From the NCBI RefSeq assembly GCF_946886695.1, contig NZ_CAMPJD010000043.1, forward strand, positions 1 to 42,847: a stretch of DNA of 42,847 nt, given 5' to 3'. The notes beneath the pieces were generated by a model. The model did no database searches. It was not told where the DNA came from and worked only from the letters and a program-made list of their open reading frames with translations. This DNA is from an uncultured Pseudoxanthomonas sp. Its GTDB lineage: Bacteria; Pseudomonadota; Gammaproteobacteria; Xanthomonadales; Xanthomonadaceae. How positions within the stretch are numbered: the stretch's first letter is position 1; the number at the start of each line of letters is the position of its first letter. A program made the position numbers and the translations under genes. Positions 1-9,069 of this stretch are shown here, one piece after another.

Positions 1-311
1 CGGGTTTCACCGCCGTGGCGGCGGTCGCGTTCTTCGCCGCCTGGAGCGTGCTGTCCAACATCTTCTGCAGCGTGCTGATCCTGACCACGCGTCCATTCCG
101 CGTGCACGACCACATCGAAGTGCTGGAGAACGGCGACAAGCCCGGCCTGCGCGGGCGCGTGATCGACATCAACCTGCTCTACACCACCCTGCTGGAAGAA
201 GACGCGCTGCGCGGCGACACCGTGCTGCAGATCCCCAACAGCCACTTCTTCCAGCGCACCACGCGACGCTGGCGGTCGGGTGCGCCGCCCGCGACCACCT
301 CGCCCGAATAG
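1..311 (+). CDS. Mechanosensitive ion channel (MscS family), C-terminal fragment
   Basis: The frame is open from the left edge (first full codon at position 3), so the 5' end lies outside the window. About 102 residues remain. A hydrophobic stretch near the start (AVAFFAAWSVLSNIFCSVLIL) fits the last, pore-lining helix of an MscS channel. It is followed by the beta-domain pattern RPFRVHDHIEV...GRVIDINLLYTTL and then LQIPNSHFF, the usual path of MscS proteins into the cytoplasmic vestibule. The protein would sit in the inner membrane and release solutes on hypo-osmotic shock. It ends soon after the beta domain with an arginine-rich tail, so the usual alpha/beta cage domain is short or absent. 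It converges on the chemotaxis receptor gene with an 18-base gap. Family assignment is fairly sure; the subfamily is not. Confidence 0.8.
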   Translation, partial: GFTAVAAVAFFAAWSVLSNIFCSVLILTTRPFRVHDHIEVLENGDKPGLRGRVIDINLLYTTLLEEDALRGDTVLQIPNSHFFQRTTRRWRSGAPPATTSPE

Positions 312-329
312 TCCGCCAGCGCTGGTGCC

Positions 330-2474
330 CTAGGCCGCGGCCAGTGCGCGAGCACGGCCATGGGCGCGATCCTGCGGCGCACGCGCATCCAGCACGAACA
401 CATTGACGGCTCCATTGAGCTCGCGCGCCTGGTCTTCCATCGAGCGGGCAGCGGCCGATGCCTCTTCCACCAGCGCCGCATTCTGCTGGGTGGTTTCGTC
501 CATCTGCGCGATGGCCTGGTTGACCTGCTCGATACCGGCACTCTGCTCCTGCGAAGCAGCCGAGATCTCCGCCATGATGTCGGTCACCCGCTGCACGGCG
601 GTGACGATTTCACCCATCGTCGCGCCGGCCTGGTTCACCAGCGCCGAGCCATCGGCCACCTTGTCCACCGAGGTCTCGATCAGGCCCTTGATCTCCTTGG
701 CTGCGTTGGCGCTGCGTTGGGCCAGCGTCCGGACTTCCGATGCGACCACGGCGAAGCCACGACCCTGCTCGCCGGCCCGCGCCGCTTCTACCGCGGCATT
801 GAGGGCCAGGATGTTGGTCTGGAAGGCGATACCGTCGATGACCGAGATGATCTCGGCAATCTTCCGGGAGGACTGCTCGATCTCGGTCATCGTCGTGACC
901 ACGCGTGCGACCGTCGTGCCGCCTTCCGACGCCACGCTGGCCGCACCGATCGCCAGCTGGTTCGCCTGGCGTGCGGAGTCGGCGTTCTGGCGCACGGTGG
1001 AGGTGAGTTCTTCCATCGAAGCGGCGGTTTCTTCCAGGTTGGCAGCTTGCTGTTCGGTACGGCGCGACAGGTCGCTGTTGCCCGCCGCGATCTCGCCTGC
1101 GGCCGTGTTGATCGACGACGACGCGCCCTGGATCTGGCGCACGATGGTGCGCAGCTGCGCCACCGTGGCATTGGCATCGTCCCGCATGATGGCGAAGACG
1201 CCATGGAAGTCGCCTTCCATGCGTGCCGTCAGGTCGCCGCGCGCGATGGCCTGCAGCAGCGACGAGACATCCGCCAGGTTGCCGTCGGTGGTTTCCATCA
1301 GGCGGTTCAGGCCGTCCACCATGTCGCGGAAATCGTGCCGGTACCGTTGCGTATCGCCGCGACGACTGAAATCGCCCGACGCCGCCGCCTGTGCCAACTG
1401 CCTGATCTCGGCATTGATCGCGGAGAGGTTCGCCTTGGTGGTGCGCATGGCGTCCGTCAGGGCGGCCTTCTCGCCGGGCAACGCCTCCATGTCGATGGAG
1501 AGGTCGCCGACCGCATAGCACTGCATGATCTCCACCAGCCGCTGCATCACCGCGATGTGCGACGCCACCAGCGCGTTGGTGTCACGCACCATGCGCCCGT
1601 ATTCGCCGGGGAAGCGCGAATCGTCCATGCGGAAGCTGATCCTGCCTTCGTCGTGGCGCAACGCCATTTCGCCCTGCTCGGCGATCACGCCCTGCAGGGT
1701 CGCGGTCATGTCGGCCATCGCCGTGCCCAGCTGGCCGATCTCGTCGCCACTGCGCACGTCGACCCGCTTGTCCAGACGCCCGGCCGCGACCGCCCGCGCG
1801 GCAGCGGCGGCCTCGACCACGGGACGGATCACCGACCGGCGTATCCACCACGCCAGCACCAGCACCAGCACGACGGCGGCGGCGACCGACAAGGCCGCGC
1901 ACGCCACCAGCATGCGGCGCGCGTCCTGCGAGCGCGCCACCACCGCCGCATCGGCGATCGTCTTGGTGCGCGCCACCAGGGCTTCGAGCGTCTCGCCCAA
2001 CTGGCGGTCCATGCCCTTCACCAGGCGATCGCCTTCCTGCGTGTCGTAGCCCCCTGCCGCGAACTGCACCAGTGCGGCGCGGTAGTTGCCTTCCAACTCG
2101 TGATGCTGGGTGGCGAAATCGGCCGCCAGCCTGCGCGCCTCCGGATCGGCGATCCCGCTCGACAGGGTCTTCGCCAGGGCGGCCACCTCGCGCCCCTTCT
2201 GATCGAAGGCGCCGACGTACTTCGCCCGCTGCTCCTCGTCGTGTCCGCGGATGAGGATGTTCTTCCACTCCTGCACCTGCACGCGGAAGTCGCGGCTCAG
2301 GCGCTCGCCCTCTGCGGCCTGGGCCACCTGCACGGGCACTTCGGTGGAAAGACTGAGCCACGCCGAGCCCAAGCCGGCCAGTGCGCACAACAGGATGACG
2401 GCAAGCCCCAGGGTCAGGGCACCCAACAGCTTGGTCTGCAGGCTGAGGGGACGGGAAGCGGTATTGGACGACAT
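330..2474 (-). CDS. Methyl-accepting chemotaxis protein
   Basis: A 714-residue transmembrane chemoreceptor that would signal through CheW/CheA. TM1 lies at about residues 14-36, followed by a roughly 150-residue periplasmic helical sensor region ([13 protein letters not shown] style, as in four-helix-bundle sensors). TM2 is at about 188-210 and a HAMP domain follows at 211-265. The middle region (about 265-440) carries further HAMP-like helical units. The cytoplasmic signalling hairpin contains [20 protein letters not shown] and the [14 protein letters not shown] tip characteristic of MCPs. Methylation-helix-like [10 protein letters not shown] segments flank it. No C-terminal NWETF-type CheR/CheB pentapeptide is present; the protein ends in an Ala/Arg-rich tail. 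The ATG start precedes the first membrane helix closely. No che genes lie nearby, so it is an orphan receptor whose ligand cannot be told. Confidence 0.95.
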   Translation of the reverse strand: MSSNTASRPLSLQTKLLGALTLGLAVILLCALAGLGSAWLSLSTEVPVQVAQAAEGERLSRDFRVQVQEWKNILIRGHDEEQRAKYVGAFDQKGREVAALAKTLSSGIADPEARRLAADFATQHHELEGNYRAALVQFAAGGYDTQEGDRLVKGMDRQLGETLEALVARTKTIADAAVVARSQDARRMLVACAALSVAAAVVLVLVLAWWIRRSVIRPVVEAAAAARAVAAGRLDKRVDVRSGDEIGQLGTAMADMTATLQGVIAEQGEMALRHDEGRISFRMDDSRFPGEYGRMVRDTNALVASHIAVMQRLVEIMQCYAVGDLSIDMEALPGEKAALTDAMRTTKANLSAINAEIRQLAQAAASGDFSRRGDTQRYRHDFRDMVDGLNRLMETTDGNLADVSSLLQAIARGDLTARMEGDFHGVFAIMRDDANATVAQLRTIVRQIQGASSSINTAAGEIAAGNSDLSRRTEQQAANLEETAASMEELTSTVRQNADSARQANQLAIGAASVASEGGTTVARVVTTMTEIEQSSRKIAEIISVIDGIAFQTNILALNAAVEAARAGEQGRGFAVVASEVRTLAQRSANAAKEIKGLIETSVDKVADGSALVNQAGATMGEIVTAVQRVTDIMAEISAASQEQSAGIEQVNQAIAQMDETTQQNAALVEEASAAARSMEDQARELNGAVNVFVLDARAPQDRAHGRARALAAA

Positions 2475-2626
2475 GGCGATACGGCGTTGGGAAGGAATTC
2501 CCCCTCCTTAGCGGCGCGCAGCGTGGCGAATTGACGCGTCGCGGCCCTGCATTCCGCAATCCACGACCGCTATCTCTTTATTTCAGTTTGATGACATCCA
2601 TGTTGCCGCGTGGCAGCGTGCGAGCT

Positions 2627-3859
2627 TCAGCGCGACGGCTCGCAGGCGAGCGCCGTCGCCCCGGCGCGGGCGGTATGCCGCGCCCACGCATAGACCAGCA
2701 GGCCCACCACGGCGGTCGCCGCACCGACGTAGCCGGTCGAGGTCCAGCCGAAGCCGGCGGTGATCGCCATGCCGCCCAGCCAGGGGCCAAGTGCGTTCGC
2801 GGTATTGAAGGCGGCATGGTGCGACGCGGCCGCGAGCGTCTGCGCATCGCCCGCCACGTCCATCAGGTGCGACTGCAGGATCGGCCCCAGCGCGCCCATC
2901 AGGCCGATCGCCACGGTAGCGAGCAGGATCGTCGGCAAGGAGTTCGCCAGCAGCGGAAACAGCAGCAGCGCCACGATCGCCCACGCCAGCACCATCCATG
3001 CGCCGCGCAGCTGGAAACGGTCGAACAGCCAGCCACCGACGAAGTTGCCGATCACGCCACCCACGCCGAAGCCGGCCAGGCCCAGCGGAATCCATGCCGG
3101 CGATACGCGCGTCACGTCCAGCATCGTCGGCGCGAGGTAGCTGAAGACGCAGAACATGCCCGCGAAACCGATCGCGCCGATGCCCAGCGCCTGCCAGACC
3201 GGCACGCGGTTGAAGGCACGCAGTTCATCCAGCGGCCTTGCCTTCGGCCCGTCGATGCCGACTGGCAGCCAGACCGCCAGCAACAGACCCGTCGCCAGCG
3301 CGATGATCGCGACGAAGGCGAACACCCAGCGCCAGTCGATCATCTGTCCCAGCCACGTGGCCAGCGGATTGCCGATCAGGATGGCCAGTGTCAGGCCCAG
3401 CATCACCAGGCTGATCGCACGGCCGCGCTTGTTGGGCGGACTGATCGCCACCGCCGTCAGTGCGGCCACGCCGAAGTACGCGCCATGCGGCAGGCCGGCG
3501 ATGAAGCGGAACACCAGCAGGCTTTCGTAGGTCGGCCCCAGCGCACTGGCCAGATTGCCCAGCGCATAGAAGCCCATCAGGGCGAGCAGCAGCGTCTTGC
3601 GCTTCCAGCCCGCGCCCAGGATCGCCAGCAGCGGTGCACCGACCACCACGCCCAGCGCATAGGCGCTGATCAGATGCCCCACCTGCGGTTCGGTCACCCC
3701 GAGCGAGGCCACCATGTTCGGCATCAGTCCCATGCTGGCGAACTCGCTGGTGCCGATGGCGAAGCCCCCCAGCGTCAGCGCGAACAGGATCAGGCCGACC
3801 TGGCGCGCAGTGAGCTGGTCGGCAACGGAAGGAAAGGAAACCGGTGGCGTAACGTCCAT
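2627..3859 (-). CDS. MFS transporter, DHA1/AraJ-type exporter
   Basis: A 410-residue protein with about 12 hydrophobic segments typical of the major facilitator superfamily. The loop after TM2 has GAGWKRKTLLLALM, and FRFIAGLPHGAYFGVAA lies in TM4-5, a pattern of the DHA1 sugar-efflux/AraJ-type subgroup. The second half repeats the fold (NFVGGWLFDRFQLRGAW is the second loop 2-3 motif). It would be an inner-membrane proton-driven exporter of small molecules such as sugars, arabinose-like compounds or drugs. The substrate cannot be read from sequence. It stands alone, with no regulator beside it. The first ATG is close to the first membrane segment and gives the family's usual length. Confidence 0.9.
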   Translation of the reverse strand: MDVTPPVSFPSVADQLTARQVGLILFALTLGGFAIGTSEFASMGLMPNMVASLGVTEPQVGHLISAYALGVVVGAPLLAILGAGWKRKTLLLALMGFYALGNLASALGPTYESLLVFRFIAGLPHGAYFGVAALTAVAISPPNKRGRAISLVMLGLTLAILIGNPLATWLGQMIDWRWVFAFVAIIALATGLLLAVWLPVGIDGPKARPLDELRAFNRVPVWQALGIGAIGFAGMFCVFSYLAPTMLDVTRVSPAWIPLGLAGFGVGGVIGNFVGGWLFDRFQLRGAWMVLAWAIVALLLFPLLANSLPTILLATVAIGLMGALGPILQSHLMDVAGDAQTLAAASHHAAFNTANALGPWLGGMAITAGFGWTSTGYVGAATAVVGLLVYAWARHTARAGATALACEPSR

Positions 3860-3944
3860 GACGCATTATGCTGCGGCGCAGCAGTCACAGTCGACCCCAT
3901 GACTGGAACGCTGTCCGCCATCCGCCCTCAGGCCCGGCGCCGCC

Positions 3945-4559
3945 TCACTTGGCGACGAACTTCAGCGGTCCCGTGTACTGCGGCCAGGCGATCGAGGCGG
4001 GGCCACGCGTGTTGAGCGCGGTTTCCGGCGTTTCGCCGGCCTCGGTCGTGACGCGCGTCATCAGCGTGGGCATCCAGAAGTTGACCGCGAAGGTCGCGTC
4101 GCGACGGATCACCGGATTCACCGACAGCGTGGTGGTCTTGCCCGGCTCGATCCGGAACGCCACCACGTCCTCGTTCACGAACGCACCCCGTTCCAGCACC
4201 TTCTTCACGCTGAAGGCCGTGGTCATTTCCAGGCCGATGCCGGTGACGCGGTAGTCGCCCGCCGGCAACGACAGGGTCTCCTGCTGGCCGTAGCGGGTCA
4301 TGTGGCTCAGTGGGAAATCGATGAACTGCTTGTTGACCAGCGAGAACACCACCTGGCCGTCGCGCACGCCCCATTCCAGCGCGCCGCTCTTCAGCTGCTC
4401 GTCCACCTTCTTCGGCAGTTCCTTCTCGCTGGTGAACGGCTTGACGTCCACCACCAGGGTGCCGGTCTCCACCATCACCGCCTGCGGTGCCTGCTCCTGC
4501 GCCGACACGGACACCGCCACGCCTGCCTGCAGCAGCAGGCCCATCATCAAGTTCCGCAT
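3945..4559 (-). CDS. Exported protein of unknown function
   Basis: A 204-residue protein beginning MRNLMMGLLLQAGVAVSVSAQ, a short Sec-type signal peptide with a likely cleavage after SAQ or SVSA. The start was chosen because AAGGGGA lies about 6 bases before this ATG on the minus strand; the open frame extends much further upstream but only antisense to or outside the plausible gene. The mature part is beta-rich, with phrases such as LSLPAGDYRVTGIGLEM and RIEPGKTTTLSVNPVIRR that resemble small carbohydrate- or lipid-facing periplasmic beta-sandwich domains. No family was recognised. It lies 82 bases downstream of the glycosidase-like gene on the same strand and could be co-transcribed with it. 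Confidence 0.75.
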   Translation of the reverse strand: MRNLMMGLLLQAGVAVSVSAQEQAPQAVMVETGTLVVDVKPFTSEKELPKKVDEQLKSGALEWGVRDGQVVFSLVNKQFIDFPLSHMTRYGQQETLSLPAGDYRVTGIGLEMTTAFSVKKVLERGAFVNEDVVAFRIEPGKTTTLSVNPVIRRDATFAVNFWMPTLMTRVTTEAGETPETALNTRGPASIAWPQYTGPLKFVAK

Positions 4560-4641
4560 GTAGTCCCCTTGGAGGCGCCCCCCCGGCGCGCATGCGCTAT
4601 TCCATCGCAGTCCGGTCAGGCGCGCAATCCTGCGGTTCGGC

Positions 4642-5928
4642 TCAGCGGTCCGACACGCGGAACGGCAGGTTGGCGTATGCCGCATGGCCCTGCCCATCGA
4701 GCACGTCCACGAACAGCCGGTACGCACCGGGCTTGTCAGGGGCAGCGAAACGCACCCCCCTGCCGTCGTCCTCCATCGCCACTGCCACCGCCGGCGGCAC
4801 GTCCTCGCGGTCACCGCCGATGCTGGTGGCCGTGGTTTCGTGCAGCACCGTCCAGCGATAGCGCAGCGTGTCGCCGTCGGCGTCGCTTGCATCGGCGCGC
4901 GCCGTGTATTCCCTGCCCGGTTCCAGCGTGATGCTGTCGATGGCGACCCGACTGTCCAGCGTCAACGGCTGGATCGATGGCGCACGATTGGATGGCCACG
5001 CCCCGGTCCACACGTACTGCATCGCATCCACGGCCGGCGTGCTCTCCCCACTCGGCAGGAACAGGCCGTACCACGTGGGCGTGCGCTCCTGCTTGTTGCC
5101 CCACAGGAACACGTACGAGCCCAACCCCTGTTTCGTGTCTGCGGCGATCACCTGCTCGTAGCGTTGCTGCAGCAGCATCGCCTTGCGTGAGGCGTCGTCC
5201 TCGATCGGCGCCTTCCATGCCGTCAGCGGACTTTCCCAGTGCCCGGTCGGGCCCCATTCGGTCACCACGTACGGGCCGGTCCAGCCGCTGGTCGCCAGCT
5301 TCTCCGGCAATGCGCCGAGGTCGCCGTAAAGCTGGATGCCGATCAGGTCCAGCGATGGCGCGCGCGACTTCAACAGGTCGATCAACTTCCGGTCGAAGCC
5401 GGCCAGCGTGGTCATCACCGGATGGTGCGGATCTTCGCGATGGATCATGTCCGCGATCTGCCCGACCGCATTCCACACCTTCGGGTTGCTGTAGTGCAGG
5501 TTCAGTTCGTTGCCCACCACCCACATCAGCACGGCGGGATGGTCGCTGTAGAGGCCCACTTCCCGACGGATGCGTTCGAGCTGTTCCGCCACCGCGGCGT
5601 CGTTGTCGTAGTCGAAGCCGTGGCGCTCGTTACCCACCTCGATGCCCATCGCCACCTTCAGCCCGTTGCGCTGCGCGCGATCCAGCATCGCGCGCACCGG
5701 GACGTGATCGGTTCCCGTGCTCCAGGTGCGGAAGCTGTTGCCTCCGCGCGCGGCCAGCGCTTCCTGGCCGCCACCGGCCATGCCCGCACCTTTCACGTGG
5801 AAGGGCTTTCCATCCACCAGCAACACGTACGCCCCCTCCTGCTGCACGATGCGGACCTGCGACGGCGCCGCGACTGCACACGCGGGCGCGGCCAAGGCGA
5901 GGATCAACACGAACAGGCGCTGCAGCAT
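4642..5928 (-). CDS. Secreted glycoside hydrolase, GH2-like TIM barrel
   Basis: 428 residues with an N-terminal signal peptide (MLQRLFVLILALAAPACAVA). The residues around 30-300 look like the catalytic (beta/alpha)8 barrel of clan GH-A enzymes related to GH2. VVGNELN near residue 141 would supply the acid/base glutamate, and VVTEWGP near 224 the nucleophile. The C-terminal about 110 residues (from NRAPSIQPLTL) look like a beta-sandwich with the Ig-like phrase ASDADGDTLRYRW. Members of the group cleave beta-linked sugars, but the substrate cannot be inferred. The start at 5928 is preferred over an in-frame ATG at 5964: it is preceded by GGAG at about 9 bases and begins directly with the signal peptide. 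The divergent neighbour starts 80 bases away. Confidence 0.8.
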   Translation of the reverse strand: MLQRLFVLILALAAPACAVAAPSQVRIVQQEGAYVLLVDGKPFHVKGAGMAGGGQEALAARGGNSFRTWSTGTDHVPVRAMLDRAQRNGLKVAMGIEVGNERHGFDYDNDAAVAEQLERIRREVGLYSDHPAVLMWVVGNELNLHYSNPKVWNAVGQIADMIHREDPHHPVMTTLAGFDRKLIDLLKSRAPSLDLIGIQLYGDLGALPEKLATSGWTGPYVVTEWGPTGHWESPLTAWKAPIEDDASRKAMLLQQRYEQVIAADTKQGLGSYVFLWGNKQERTPTWYGLFLPSGESTPAVDAMQYVWTGAWPSNRAPSIQPLTLDSRVAIDSITLEPGREYTARADASDADGDTLRYRWTVLHETTATSIGGDREDVPPAVAVAMEDDGRGVRFAAPDKPGAYRLFVDVLDGQGHAAYANLPFRVSDR

Positions 5929-6008
5929 GCGGGGGTTCTCCGGCCATGGACGACGGGGCATCATGCCACGCAGCCCGTCGTGGCACCGACGGGCGCTAGA
6001 ATGCAGGC

Positions 6009-6395
6009 ATGAACACCATCCTGATCCCCGTCTCCATCGGCGAACTGGCCGACAAGATTTCCATCCTCGAGATCAAGGCCGAGCGTATCGACGACGCAGG
6101 CAAGCGCGCGCACGTGCACGTGGAGCTGGAGGGCCTGAATGCCCTGTGGAACGACCTCGCGGCCGCGCAGCCGGAACTGGCCGCCCTGAAGGCGGACCTG
6201 CGCACCATCAACGAACTGATGTGGGACGTGCAGGATGCGTTGCGCGCCAAAGAAGCAGCGCAGGCCTTCGACGCCGGCTTCATCACGCTCGCACGCGCGG
6301 TGGCGCAGCACAACGGCAAGCGCATCGAAGTGAAGAACGCCATCAACCGCCAGGCCGGCTCGCGCTTCATCGAAGAGAAGCAGTACCAGGCCTGA
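6009..6395 (+). CDS. DUF6165-like small protein
   Basis: A 128-residue, soluble, mostly helical protein. Its opening (IPVSIGELADKISILEIKAERI) matches my recollection of the DUF6165 family, whose members share a start of the type PVSxGELxDKxTILxIK and occur near sugar or lipopolysaccharide-processing genes in proteobacteria. The function of that family is not established. Residues 70-128 are helical and charged (NGKRIEVKNAINR is well formed). It starts 80 bases from the divergently transcribed glycosidase gene. An ATG is the only sensible start. The DUF name is from memory and should be confirmed by a profile search. Confidence 0.75.
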   Translation: MNTILIPVSIGELADKISILEIKAERIDDAGKRAHVHVELEGLNALWNDLAAAQPELAALKADLRTINELMWDVQDALRAKEAAQAFDAGFITLARAVAQHNGKRIEVKNAINRQAGSRFIEEKQYQA

Positions 6396-6404
6396 CGGCG
6401 GTAC

Positions 6405-6605
6405 TCACGCCGCGTCGTGGCGCTCGCGGATCACCTGCAGCCGTTCGCGGTAGTACAGCGCATCGGCGGCGATCTTCGGCGGGTTGTCCGCCAGCCACTC
6501 CAGCGCGTCGCGCAGGATCGCCGCCTTGTCGGCTTCGGGGGCTTCCAGTGCGGTGTCCACGCGGTCCAATTGCAGGATGACGTCTTCGCGGGTGGTCTGG
6601 GCCAT
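6405..6605 (-). CDS. Small unknown helical protein, 66 aa
   Basis: A small acidic protein, MAQTTREDVILQLDRVDTAL and onward, predicted to be helical with no membrane segment or signal peptide. Two in-frame ATGs lie six bases apart (6611 and 6605). AAGGAG is one base before the first but seven bases before the second, so the second is chosen. It ends 9 bases from the stop of the convergent DUF6165-like gene. No family was recognised. A longer upstream extension of the frame has poor coding character. Confidence 0.6.
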   Translation of the reverse strand: MAQTTREDVILQLDRVDTALEAPEADKAAILRDALEWLADNPPKIAADALYYRERLQVIRERHDAA

Positions 6606-6774
6606 GGCCATGCTCCTTGGGGATGGGTCACAGCGTAGGACGGCGCGCGTCATCACCACGTCATGGCCTGCCCCGCGCGCGTCCGCAGAGGCCGGTTCCC
6701 TCGCCTCTGCCGTCCGGCTCACGCCCTGAGACACGAATCCTGATCATGTCCCGATTGATCCGGAGTTCTGTCCC

Positions 6775-7593
6775 ATGTGCGGCTACTGCACGGAACACAG
6801 CGCGTTCGCCGCGCACCTGATCGCGCTGGAAGCGCGCGTACCGCTTGCGCCCGATCCCCTCCTCCTGCCCGTCCACCTGCAGGAAGCCAACGACTGGCAG
6901 CAGACCTGGTTGCGCGCGGCGGCGCCGGACGATCCCGTCGCCGCCATCGTGATGCTGTGTCGCGCGTGGACCGACCGGCTGGACGGGAAGACCGGGACGC
7001 CGCTGCGCGATGTCCTGGGACCTGCGCTGCACGAGCGCCTGCAGCAATGGCTCGCCGCGTGCGACCTGCCCGATGCCTGGGCGTGGCTCCGGCACACGGA
7101 GGGCGCCCCGCCCCATCCCCTGCCCCTCGACGACGCACGCGATACGCTGGATGCATATCTGGCCGGCTGGCTGCTTGCGCAGGAAGGCACGTCTCCGGCA
7201 TGGGACGAAGCCCTGCTGCACGAACGACTGCCGCAGCTCTCGGTGGCACTGGACATCCTCCGGCGTGATGCGCCCGACGATGACCGCATCCACCGGCTCG
7301 CACTCTCGTCACCCGGCACCGGATCGCCCTTCAGCGCCATCGACCTGTGGCTGCAGCGCCGTGCCGTGCGTGCGCTGGTCGCACGCCAGGGCATGGCATC
7401 CGTCGCCACTCGGGTGGACCGTCTGCGCAGCCCCACCCTTCTTGCCACCGTGCTGCACGGCGAGATGGACCACCATGATCTTCTGCATCTGCAAGCCGCA
7501 CTGCAGGGCCATCCGGACACCGGATCGGAAGGCGCGGACAACCTGCATTCGGCGGTCGCGCTGCTGCTGGAATCGGGCATGGCTGCCGCGTAA
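6775..7593 (+). CDS. Hypothetical protein, 272 aa
   Basis: A 272-residue protein starting MCGYCTEHSAFAAHLIALEA. It is predicted to be soluble, alpha-helical and rich in Leu/Ala/Asp, without a signal peptide or transmembrane helix. Third codon positions are strongly G/C, as expected for a real gene here, and GGAG lies about 9 bases before the ATG. A long frame on the opposite strand covers nearly the same interval but is serine/arginine-rich shadow sequence. I recognise no domain. The CGYC pair at residues 2-5 is the only metal- or redox-like motif and is weak on its own. Confidence 0.65.
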   Translation: MCGYCTEHSAFAAHLIALEARVPLAPDPLLLPVHLQEANDWQQTWLRAAAPDDPVAAIVMLCRAWTDRLDGKTGTPLRDVLGPALHERLQQWLAACDLPDAWAWLRHTEGAPPHPLPLDDARDTLDAYLAGWLLAQEGTSPAWDEALLHERLPQLSVALDILRRDAPDDDRIHRLALSSPGTGSPFSAIDLWLQRRAVRALVARQGMASVATRVDRLRSPTLLATVLHGEMDHHDLLHLQAALQGHPDTGSEGADNLHSAVALLLESGMAAA

Positions 7594-7628
7594 AGCAGGC
7601 CTTGCATATGCCTGTGGTGTCGTCCGCG

Positions 7629-7772
7629 CTACAGCGTGCGCATGAGATTGGCCGCGACGAACCACAGGAACCAGCCCACCACCATCAGGAACAGCGCTTC
7701 AACACCCTTGCTGCGCCGGCCCGACAGCGGATACGGGTCGAGTGGATGAGCATGACGCCCCTGCCATGGCAT
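7629..7772 (-). CDS. Putative small membrane protein, about 47 aa
   Basis: The C-terminal half, VEALFLMVVGWFLWFVAANL, is a convincing single transmembrane helix preceded by a short polar N-terminus (LDPYPLSGRRSKG). The start shown is an ATG directly after AGGGGA, too close to be an ideal ribosome site; another ATG at 7880 would add 36 residues of unconvincing sequence. The gene is divergent to the nitronate monooxygenase and converges with the 272-residue unknown. Function unknown. Small single-helix proteins of this kind are often missed in annotation. Confidence 0.45.
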   Translation of the reverse strand: MPWQGRHAHPLDPYPLSGRRSKGVEALFLMVVGWFLWFVAANLMRTL

Positions 7773-7957
7773 TCCCCTGCCTGCACGGGCGGGTGCCACG
7801 ATAGCAGTGATGGCGGAGGTTGCGCGATGCGCTCGCAGCAGACTTCCATTGTCTGCTGCCAACGCCGCATGAGGATGCATGCGTCAAGTGGAGGGACCGT
7901 TCATCCACATGCCGGCGCAAGCGTAAGCTACCCACCGCACGTCGCCGGAATTCCGCC

Positions 7958-8992
7958 ATGGCTCTCATCCCGTCCCTGCCGGGCATCGACCTTCCGCTCA
8001 TCCAGGCGCCCATGGCGGGCGTGCAGGATGAAGCGCTCGCACTGGCCGTGGCCGACGCGGGCGGCCTCGGTTCGCTGCCATGCGCGCTGCTCGGCGCAGC
8101 GCAGCTGGAAGCGGCATTGCGGACGTTCGCCACGCGCGAACGCCCCATCAATCTCAACTTCTTCTGCCACGCGATGGCGGATCCCGATCCGGCGGATGAG
8201 CAGCAATGGCGGAATGCGCTCTCGCCGTACTTCCACGCGTTCGGCATTGAACCTCCCCCGCCTTCCACGGCCGGTGCACGCCGGCCCATCGATGCGGATA
8301 CCGTGGATCTGCTGGAACCGTTCCAGCCGAAGGTCCTCAGCTTCCACTTCGGCCTGCCCGACGCCACCCTGCTGGCGCGCATGAAGGCGTGGGGCGCGCG
8401 GGTGATGGCGTCCGCCACCACGGTGGAGGAAGGCCACTGGCTGCAGCAGCGCGGTGTCGACCTGGTGATCGCGCAGGGGATCGAAGCGGGCGGCCATCGC
8501 GGGCATTTCCTCGCCGGCGACCTCACCGCGCAACCGACCACCCTCGACCTCGTCACCGCGCTGTCGAAGGCGCTGACGGTGCCGGTGATCGCGGCCGGCG
8601 GCATCGGTGACCGTACCGATGTGCAGCGCTTGCTGGCGGCAGGCGCCAGCGCGGTGCAGGCCGGCACCGCCTATCTGTTGTGCCCGGAAGCCACCACGTC
8701 GGCCGTGCACCGCGCCGCGCTCCAGCAGGAGGATCGCGACAGCGCGATCACCAACCTGTTCAGTGGCCGTCCCGCGCGCGGCCTGGTCAATCGCCTGATG
8801 CGCGACCTCGGCGCGATCTCCACGCTGCCACCCGCCTTCCCCTGGGCATCACAGGCCCTCGTCCCCCTGCGCGCGGCGGCGGAAGCACGCGGGCTGGATG
8901 ACTTCTCGCCGCTGTGGTCGGGTACACGCCCTGGCCGGTTCCGCGGCCTCCATGCGGCCGCGGTGACGCATGCGCTGATGGGCGTCGGTTGA
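7958..8992 (+). CDS. Nitronate monooxygenase family flavoprotein
   Basis: A 344-residue TIM-barrel FMN protein of the 2-nitropropane dioxygenase / nitronate monooxygenase family. The N-terminus LPLIQAPMAGVQD is the family's first strand and FMN-contacting loop. AQGIEAGGHRG at about 172-182 is the signature including the conserved histidine, and VPVIAAGGIGD with LLAAGASAVQAGTAYL is the phosphate-binding end. The group oxidises propionate-3-nitronate and other alkyl nitronates; some members have other flavin-dependent roles. The ATG at 7958 has GGAA upstream; an in-frame extension from 7820 has no coding character. It lies alone, beside a tiny divergent membrane protein. Confidence 0.9.
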   Translation: MALIPSLPGIDLPLIQAPMAGVQDEALALAVADAGGLGSLPCALLGAAQLEAALRTFATRERPINLNFFCHAMADPDPADEQQWRNALSPYFHAFGIEPPPPSTAGARRPIDADTVDLLEPFQPKVLSFHFGLPDATLLARMKAWGARVMASATTVEEGHWLQQRGVDLVIAQGIEAGGHRGHFLAGDLTAQPTTLDLVTALSKALTVPVIAAGGIGDRTDVQRLLAAGASAVQAGTAYLLCPEATTSAVHRAALQQEDRDSAITNLFSGRPARGLVNRLMRDLGAISTLPPAFPWASQALVPLRAAAEARGLDDFSPLWSGTRPGRFRGLHAAAVTHALMGVG

Positions 8993-9069
8993 CCGGTGCC
9001 ACTGGCGGGACACCCGGGGCGAAGGCGCCCTCGTGGCGGAGGACACGCGCGTGCATCGCATGGAAACCG

